From Drosophila miranda (taxonomy: Eukaryota; Arthropoda; Insecta; Diptera; Drosophilidae), in NCBI RefSeq assembly GCF_003369915.1, contig NC_046674.1, positions 28,647,657 to 28,711,656 of the forward strand: DNA of 64,000 nucleotides. The letters are read 5' to 3'. Each line of letters opens with the position of its first letter. Within the stretch, counting starts at the first letter, position 1. The notes beneath the pieces were generated by a model, which was not told the DNA's origin, did no database searches, and was given only the letters and a program-made list of their open reading frames with translations. Position numbers and translations under genes: made by a program. Of the stretch, positions 57,001 to 64,000 are shown in pieces.

Positions 57001-58486
57001 CCGCAACATTGTGCATGGAGTGACACTAAGAATGGCCAATGAAAATCGTCAAAAAGGCAATGCAAAACTTGTTGCTTTAGCAACATTTCTTTTGACCAAT
57101 GAAAATCGTAAAAAATGCATTGAAAAGCTAGTTGCTGCAGCATTATGTTTTGAAGAACATTTTTGCGTTGTTCCCGTTTGAACCGGTTCGTAATGTGGCG
57201 GTATATTTACACCCATCACATGAAAAACTATGTATATATGGATATACATATATGATAAGTTGTGTATATCAAATACATATTAAAACTGACTTTTCAATAA
57301 TAATTTTGACACTAGTCCCTGGGCTCCGTTAAAATTACCAACATGGCAAGTACCCTGCTAAATAGCATGATGCATGATGGTGTTAATATTCCCCAACTAT
57401 TGCGGCATATTCATCCTTAGCGACTGTCCGAATGTTTCCAGGTTTCGGCTATTAAAGTTATCTACCGGCTAAAATAGGTCCTTACCCGATTCAAAATGAA
57501 TACGAGTTAGAAATTGTTTGAAAGTGAATGAGCTAAAAGGATTTAAATGCAATCTATTGGAATAAATGATACACGTAAGAACGATTTGTGAGCGAAAATT
57601 CAAAAAACCTGCGTATGAAAGTTTCTATACCCTTTCTTCTTAAATATACCTTTGAAAATTAGATTTTTATAGATTGATCAAATAGATAAATGAATCAAAT
57701 ACCGTCGGCTTAATTTTACTGTTAAAAAATACCGAAAAGTATTAAAAATACCATAAACGATCACCCTGCTCTTCGCCGTAGGTGATAAGAATTAATATCG
57801 AAAGTTTCCAACGAGAACTACAACGAGAGAGAAAGCGATCATCACTACGTAGAGAGCGAAACCGATCTATCGAAAAAATATATTCCCGTATGACTCTCAG
57901 AAACATACCATAATATACCCTTTAATATTAAAAATATACCAAAAAGTATTACCATACTAAAGGTAAACCCAGCGACAAAAAAAAAGCCGCACTCTGATAT
58001 TTTATGGATTTTTTACTTCTCCAGCGTGGGGTTTCCTTGAATGTTATCCGATTCGTCAAATTTTTTTGTTTGTGTCGATAAATCGATTCCTAACAAAAAT
58101 AAATACTAAATTGTTTGTTTTCGAATTCATATAATTAAAAACAAATATTTTTCCAAATAACACTTTTTTCAACGGTCATTTAGTAATTTGATCAAACGAA
58201 GGAAACAAATTCAGTAAAATTATAAAGACGATTTCTTCAAAAAAAACTACAATTGTATAAAACCTTCAAATTTGCATCCGTTATATCCTCAAACCAAACT
58301 TCTTATATAAATTCCACTAACTCAACCATAGTTTTTGGTGTTGGATGGCCAATCTAGGGACTTATTGTCCACTTCCGGCTTCAAAATGTTTATCTGTCGT
58401 TGAAAAATAATCAAAACTAGTTGAATGCATTTTAAAAATAACAAAGCGTCAAATAATCACTTACAGAGCGCGATCGATGACAGTGT
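57001..58486. other. Non-coding AT-rich repeat-like DNA
   Basis: No gene. It contains two tandem-like blocks (TGACCAATGAAAATCGT at about 57,030 and 57,092) and scattered ATATACC/AAGTATT phrases at 57,640-57,960. Confidence 0.5.
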
Positions 58487-58930
58487 TCAGGAAGTTCTGT
58501 GTTCGTCCTGAAAGATGGGAACTTCTTCTCTGTCAGTAACTGATTCCATACTGGACAGAACTCCACTGCGAATAATTTTCTCATTCTTTTTTGCATTCAC
58601 CATACCCTTAATCATAATTAGCGATTTAGTTTTATATTTAGATATGTATCCCCATATCATATAAGGCGAATGCTTTACGGTGGCAATGTAGCAATTTTCG
58701 GAAAAGCGTTGTCCTCTTCTGCGGCGAACTGTGCGTGAACCATCGGGTACAATAAGATTAAATTTAGACTCATCCGAGAGTATGATTCGTGACCACTCAG
58801 ATTCACTCCAATTTGAATTTTCCTTAGACCAATTTAAGCGAGCTTTCTTCATTCAACTACGCAGAAGTGGCTTTTTGCCAAGTACCCTTTTTATTAAAGA
58901 CACCTCCTTTGGCCGACGTTAAATAGTTCG
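58487..58930 (-). mobile_element. Tc1-like transposase relic
   Basis: The minus-strand frame 58,852-58,487 reads KKARLNWSKENSNW, WSRIILSDESKFNL, VRRRRGQRF, VKHSPYMIWGYIS and finally FQDEHRTS. This is the middle of a Tc1/mariner-superfamily DDE transposase (second catalytic D in SDESKF, the conserved WG-F/Y block, then the Q-D motif). An in-frame stop lies just before it, with LGKKPLLRS upstream. The catalytic core is frayed, since the region between the WG block and the last motif is shortened and altered. Terminal inverted repeats were not located. A dead copy. Confidence 0.75.
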
Positions 58931-59459
58931 AGCCGAAATATCATCTGCAAAACGTTGCTACAGTTCTGATGCTATCCTAAATTAATTTTTAAACCGATTC
59001 CAAAGCTCGTTTAATAATAACACAATCTTTTCTTACCCCATTTCTAAGATTGGTACCAAAAAATATTATTTAATTACTGATTAAAAAAAAAAGTTTCAAT
59101 TATATTGAATTTGTTATTAATTTACAAAAAAACAAATTACCTTATTGGAACAAATTTAGTTTTGATTGTAAAAAAGTTATTTTTCTATTTAAATTTCATA
59201 TTTGCTTTCGTTAGGTAAAAATGACCGAAAAGGGGGTACAAACGAGTGGTTTTAAAAATAATTTGTTTCTAAGTATATGAGCATGATGTAAGAAGAAATA
59301 AGTATAAGCTTTTAAAATTGATAGGCGACAGCAAAAAATAAAAAAAAATTAAAGAAATCAGTTACATTTGGGAAAACCTCATGCTGGAGAAGTAAAACAT
59401 TTATTTTGAACAGCCTTATGACATTAGAATTGCTAGCTGACTAGCTTCAAAAACAGAGA
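58931..59459. other. AT-rich DNA, probably flank of the Tc1-like relic
   Basis: No ORF or RNA gene seen; A/T homopolymers are frequent. Confidence 0.5.
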
Positions 59460-60053
59460 CGGCTTAATGGGAAAGGCATGCAGTGAGAGATAACCGGGAG
59501 ACGTGTTTACAGAAGGCTAAGAACAACAATGTTTCGTTTTGCCTCTCTTGCTATCTTCTCATTATAGCAATGTCTAACTGGTCTGAAGCCAATGGAAGCC
59601 TAGCTGACCCCACCAGACGGGTCGCAGGTTGCGGATAGCGAACGGCCTACCTCGGTAGGTCAGCTGCGAATAAGCGGGCATCCCTTACGGGAGAGTACCG
59701 AAATAAGCAGTCCCGGACAGCCAGCGGGTGTTCGCGAAGTAGCAACACGGATTACACGGAGACAGACCTAGAAGGCTATTCCACCGATAGAACGCTGATA
59801 CGTGAATTCGAGGCGATGTGTCACGACGATGAAGTCGAAGACGACCTAGACGCCGACATCACAGTGGTGGAGAATTCTAAGGATGTCCTAAGCAGTACCA
59901 CTGTAAAGCAAGTGGAGCGGACGTAGCCCTAGTCTAGGAACCTTGGATAGTGGGAGACAAGGTTTGTGGACTAGGGTCGAAGGAGTACAAGATGATTGTA
60001 GCTCAACATGAAGGTTAAACCCGCACCTGCATTCTTGCCAGAAAGCACTTAAT
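59460..60053 (+). mobile_element. LOA-type LINE, 5' part (internally deleted)
   Basis: A leader-like GC-rich segment (GGTCGCAGGTTGCGGATAGC, then GTCAGCTGCGAATAAGCGGG) precedes an acidic ORF1-like start (TDTEGYSTDRTLIREFEAMC). After a stop, the sequence becomes endonuclease-like (EPWIVGDKVCGLGSKEYKM; RTCILARK) with two stops. The rest of ORF1 is missing, so this copy was internally deleted. It resembles the bilbo/TRIM elements of obscura-group flies by general memory. The endonuclease continues at 61,543. Confidence 0.6.
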
Positions 60054-61542
60054 ATCTTTTATTTTTTATTTATTTATTAAATTAACAAATTATCTGTTAA
60101 TAATGGTACTTAGTTACTAAAGGCGGAAAAAGATAAGTTAAAAGTTAGCTAAATTTAAATGATTATAAATATTGCATGCAATTAGTTTAAGAGACAGTTC
60201 AGGGGATAGGGTTTGACAGAGGGAGTTATAATTATGGCATAAAACCCTAAAAGGTTCATGATCAGCATAATTAGACCTACATATGGGTAGACGGATAGGC
60301 CTAAAAGTACGGGTAGGTCTGGATGGAACGGCCAAGTCAATCTGACCCAAGAGAGTTTGGGAGTCAACAGTCCCAAGAAGGAGCTTGTGCACGAACATTA
60401 CGCCATTGCATATTCTGCGATGGTGCAACGACGGCAGGTCAATAAGATTTAGCCTAGACCGGTAGGGTGGCAAGATTCTACCCGAGTCCCAGTTAAAGTT
60501 CCGAAGGGCAAAAATTAAAAATTGCTTTTGCACGGATTCAATAACAGGCTGCTGCTCTTTATACTGCGGGCTCCACACACAAGAACAATACTCCAATATA
60601 GGACTTACTAACGAGATGTACAGTTGTTTCGTAACGTACGGGTCGTCAAACTCCTTGGACCAACGCTTGATGAACGCTAAAACACCCTTAGCTTTATTTA
60701 CAGTTGCAGCTATATGGGTGTTGAAACACATCTTATGATCAAAAAGGACTCCGAGGTCATTTGAACTCGAAATTCGCTCAAGGACATAATTTCCTAGAAC
60801 ATATGAGACAAAATGAGGAGCGCGACGGTAAAATGTCATAAGTTTGCATTTGGAAAGGTTCAGAAAAAGAAGATTAGTTGAACACCACAATAGTAGTTCA
60901 CTTAGATCAAGTTGAAGGCGTGTGTGCAAATACCAATCAGAGTAAGAAAGACAGATTTTGACATCATCAGCATACATTAGTGTAGTAGAGTATGTTATAA
61001 CTTGAGGAAGGTCTTTCACAAATAAAATAAACAGAAGCGGGCCCAGATGACTTCCCTGTGGCACACCTGAAGTAACATTAACAGTATTTGACAACACGTT
61101 AGAAAACAAAACACGTTGAGTACGGTTAGAGAGATAGGACAAAATCCAATCTAGAAGATTCGTTGGGAACCCTAATAAAGAGAGCTTTTGAATAAGCAGA
61201 GCATGGTTCACAGAATCGAATGCCTTGCTGAAGTCCGTAAAAACTACATCCGTCTGCAAACCAATTTGAAAACCACGGTGGATTAGGTTAGAAAACTCAA
61301 GAAGGTTAGTCGATGTTGAACGATGTCTGAAAAAACCGTGTTGCGACGGAGATATCAAGCTGCAACAAAGATGTTGCAGTTGCCGGGTGACCAGGAACTC
61401 AAGAAGCTTCGGGATGGCGGAAAGCTTTGCGATACCACGATAGTTTTCAATGTTTGATCTTGAACCTTTTTTGTGAAGCGGAATGATGTAGGACTCATTC
61501 CAAATTACTGGGAGACAAGACTGTTCCAAGGAGAGGTTGCTC
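60054..61542 (-). mobile_element. CR1-like LINE nested in the LOA-type element
   Basis: The minus-strand frame 61,529-60,138 (463 codons, open throughout) is reverse transcriptase: NYRGIAKLSAIPKLLEF, SQHGFFRHRSTSTNLLEF, FTDFSKAFDSVNHALL, TSGVPQGSHLGPLLFILF and the catalytic LMYADDVKI. It ends with the usual C-terminal thumb-like domain and no RNase H, then an A/T-rich 3' tail at 60,054-60,100. It is 5'-truncated, beginning just upstream of the fingers. It sits between two halves of an LOA endonuclease domain. CTTAAT occurs at both edges (60,048-60,053 and 61,543-61,548) and may be the target-site duplication. The intact frame implies a recent insertion. Confidence 0.85.
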
Positions 61543-63404
61543 CTTAATTATAGCGATAGAGACGACACGGCGGCAAGCCTAGAGCTGAAAGGGACACATC
61601 TAAGGCTAATGTCGTCTTACATGGCCCATGAGGAAAATGATCCTTCCAACGACTTTGTTCGCAAACTCGCCAGCGACAGCGAGAGGTCGGACATAGACGT
61701 ACTAATAGACTGCGATGCCAATGCTCACCAACCTCAATGGGGGAGCTCGGACACAAATGTAAGCGGCGAATCACTGTTCAGCTTCATCGTCCGAAACCTA
61801 ATGACTACATTAATCCCATGCAGTCCAACAGGGAAAAATATTGCTCAGCCCTGGAGAACTTACTCCCCTCTAAAGCACCAACATGGCCGGACACAAAGGA
61901 CGACCTAGATCGTCTAGTAAACAGTTCACAGCATGCCCCTCTGACAAACCTAGGTGGAAAAAGAAACCCCCATGGTGGACAAAACAAATAGACATCCTAT
62001 GTAAAAGCTGTAGGACTCTCTTCAACAGAGCCAAAAGCGCGAACGAGGAGAACCACTGGGCTGGCTACAAAATCAGTCTGGTACGTGGACCAATTCCAGT
62101 AAGGAGTCCCTGCGCATTCTAATAGATACGCATTTCCCCGGGTGCACTACCATTGAGCCGGCACATCTCCCAGGAGAGAAGCCGGTAACCTCGATGGATC
62201 AAATCCTCACAAAACGGGCGATAAACGGGCAAACCCCAGGCAATCGCCAGGCTCGGACCATGTAACCCCGGCCCAACTTCAAAAGGCCGGGGATACGGCC
62301 ATCAACTGGCTAAAATGTATCTTCAGGAAAATACTGGCAGTATGTACAATACCAAAAGCTTGGCTTAAGGCTAGGATAGTCTTCAGGGAAAGACTCAAAC
62401 TCAGCCCCAAAAGACTTTAGACCAATCAGATTATCGTCTTTCCTACTCAAAACTTTTGAGACACTTAGGAAAATCAAAAGTCCTCAGCTGCATTCAAGCA
62501 TGCCTACTGGAAAGGAAAATTCATGGAAACGGCACTTCATAAAGTAATTTCGAGTGTGAAAAATCTCTGCATCTAAAAGAATACTCATTAATAGCTTTTC
62601 TCGATATCGAGAGAGCCGTTAATAAAGTCAAGCCGGGAGCCATCACGGAAGCCCTGACTGACCTGAAGGTGGACCGCCACTTGGTGATGCTCATTGAAGA
62701 ATTGCTCATATGCAGGACAGTCACATCATCGATGGGATTGTCCAACCAGACAAGGTATGTCAAGAGAGGCACCCCGCAAGGTAGGGTCCTGTCTCAGACC
62801 TGGTCAGACCTGGAAGGGGGGGACTGTAAAGTAGTGGCATACACTCTGCGACTTAATGACCGCAAAGCTGCTCGATTGTCCGGATGGACAGAATCGCGCG
62901 GACTGGGAATAAATCCCTCGAAAACGGAGCTCGTGTTATTCACAAATAAATATAAGGTGCCGCGCCTCAACCCCCCAATACTAAGTGGATGCAGGCTCTC
63001 CTTCAGCGACAGTGCCAGTTTCTTAGGTTGGTCATTGACAAAAAGCTTAATTGGAACTTGAATGTCAAAGATAGAGTGAAGAAGGCAACGACAGCAGTCT
63101 ACACTTGCGAAAAAGCTATTGGCTTAAAGTGAGTCATGAACCCAAGCATAGACCAATGGATATATCTGGCAGTAGTCAGCACCAATCAGCTGCGGAAAGT
63201 TCAGCGAACTGCCGCCCTTTGCATCAGTGGAGCTCTTCGCACCACACCAAATGCGCCTTGACCTTGCAGGCAAAGAGCGGAAAGAAAGCGGATGAGTTGC
63301 CCAGATATGGTACTACAACCCCCAATCTCCGAGATAAGGACGATATTTTTATGCCTATGGCCTTATGTTCTTATGTTCTCAAACATTTTAGGAATAGCGG
63401 ATAA
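61543..63404 (+). mobile_element. LOA-type LINE, 3' part (degenerate)
   Basis: The endonuclease continues (NYSDRDDTAASLELKGTHL; SYMAHEENDPSNDFVRKLA; CDANAHQPQWGSSDTN), then RPRWKKKPPWWTKQID-like and CRTLFNRAK pieces. Broken reverse-transcriptase parts follow: FLDIERAVNKVKP (near 62,600), GTPQG (62,768-62,782), and LRKVQRTAALCISGALRTTP (63,190-63,250). Frames shift several times and the RT catalytic core is damaged. An old, dead copy. Confidence 0.7.
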
Positions 63405-63660
63405 CTCAGATATACATCTATAATTATTTTCCATCAGACCTGCTACCTTTGTTATGGAGAGGAATTTTAAACGATTCCTTCCCATGTTAATTGGGAGGAA
63501 ATATAAAGAATCAATGGACATGGCGAATAGTTTAAGCAAGGGTCCACACAAAGCCTCGGCGCAGTACCTGAGTGCACAGTCGGGAACTCCGTCAGGACCC
63601 GGTGAAAACACCGGCTTAAGTAGTCGATAATAGGTTATTTGGCAAAATTGGGAAAAAAAA
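63397..63660 (-). mobile_element. CR1-like LINE fragment
   Basis: On the minus strand, SPGPDGVPDCALRYCAEALC, then GPLLKLFAMSIDSLYFLP and YRCISELSAIPKMFENI match the region just upstream of, and overlapping, the start of the nested CR1-like copy. It is a second, diverged member of the same family, cut at both ends. Confidence 0.7.
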
Positions 63661-63754
63661 ACATCGGCAATCGCCTTGTACGAACATACATATGTACATA
63701 CAACACATTCGCTCATTATAGTCGTATAATGGATATACAAAATAAGACTTTTTT

Positions 63755-63835
63755 ATAGAAAGCGTTTCCGACCCCATGAAGTAAATAATATGTATATATT
63801 ATTGATCAGCATAAATAATTAACATAAACTAAATT
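63755..63835. mobile_element. Helitron-like dispersed repeat fragment
   Basis: CGTTTCCGACCCCATGAAGTA and TTGATCAGCATAAATA match the 12,897-12,950 part of the larger element. No coding capacity. The last 160 bases of the window show nothing further. Confidence 0.5.
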
Positions 63836-64000
63836 GGCCGGTTCATCCACTGTGCTTGGTGGCAATGCAGCACTCCACAAACTTTAGATGCTCCATGCGG
63901 AATAGTTTTTTTTCTAAACAAAGATTCTTTCCAACCAAAGGATGCGGCCCAGCCCCTTGGGTTTCTTAAATTGGACGGTCAAAGGGAGTTTGTTCTAATT

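Overview
The window is nuclear DNA from a Drosophila species, most likely of the obscura group. It has short GT-AG introns, a dispersed Helitron-like repeat whose diagnostic phrases recur several times, and LOA-, CR1- and I-clade LINE remnants. It carries orthologues of genes that sit on the X (Muller A) in D. melanogaster: AMPK alpha, sister-of-Sex-lethal (ssx) and a RILP-like gene. The obscura-group assignment is inference from repeat style; the gene identifications come from protein motifs.

Layout. 1-17,000 has no recognisable protein gene. It holds simple repeats, Helitron-like fragments, a dead Jockey-type LINE and one tRNA-Glu(CTC) gene (12,734-12,805, minus), with a longer Helitron-like element directly beside it. 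17,000-21,154 is the RILP-like gene (minus). 22,500-26,100 is a Myb/SANT-like DNA-binding gene (minus). Its reading frame is broken by one in-frame TAG followed by a 158-codon acidic tail, and it contains a stop-free 75-nt intron candidate. 26,100-37,700 is upstream and intergenic sequence rich in GA/CT and CA tracts. A mitochondrial thioredoxin (37,882-38,712, plus) converges tail to tail on AMPK alpha (39,502-41,334, minus).

41,773-52,707 is the most unusual part. A unit of about 3.56 kb, running from the upstream flank of AMPK alpha to inside the last exon of ssx, is present twice in tandem at very high identity. The join has 4 bp of microhomology and places AMPK alpha upstream DNA directly in front of a second copy of the ssx 3' exon on the same strand. 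The right-hand copy is split by a 3.9 kb 5'-truncated I-clade LINE, whose insertion lacks about 106 bp present in the left copy. A small spliced gene encoding a predicted 64-aa peptide is whole in the left copy and loses its last acceptor in the right copy.

ssx itself (55,845-52,759, minus) has both RRM domains. The best splice into its last exon gives a short tail and TGA, followed in frame by a 376-codon, clearly protein-like reading frame. From 56,800 to the right end the window is repeats: an AT-rich dispersed repeat, a Tc1-like transposase relic, and a decayed LOA-type LINE with a CR1-like LINE inserted inside its endonuclease domain.
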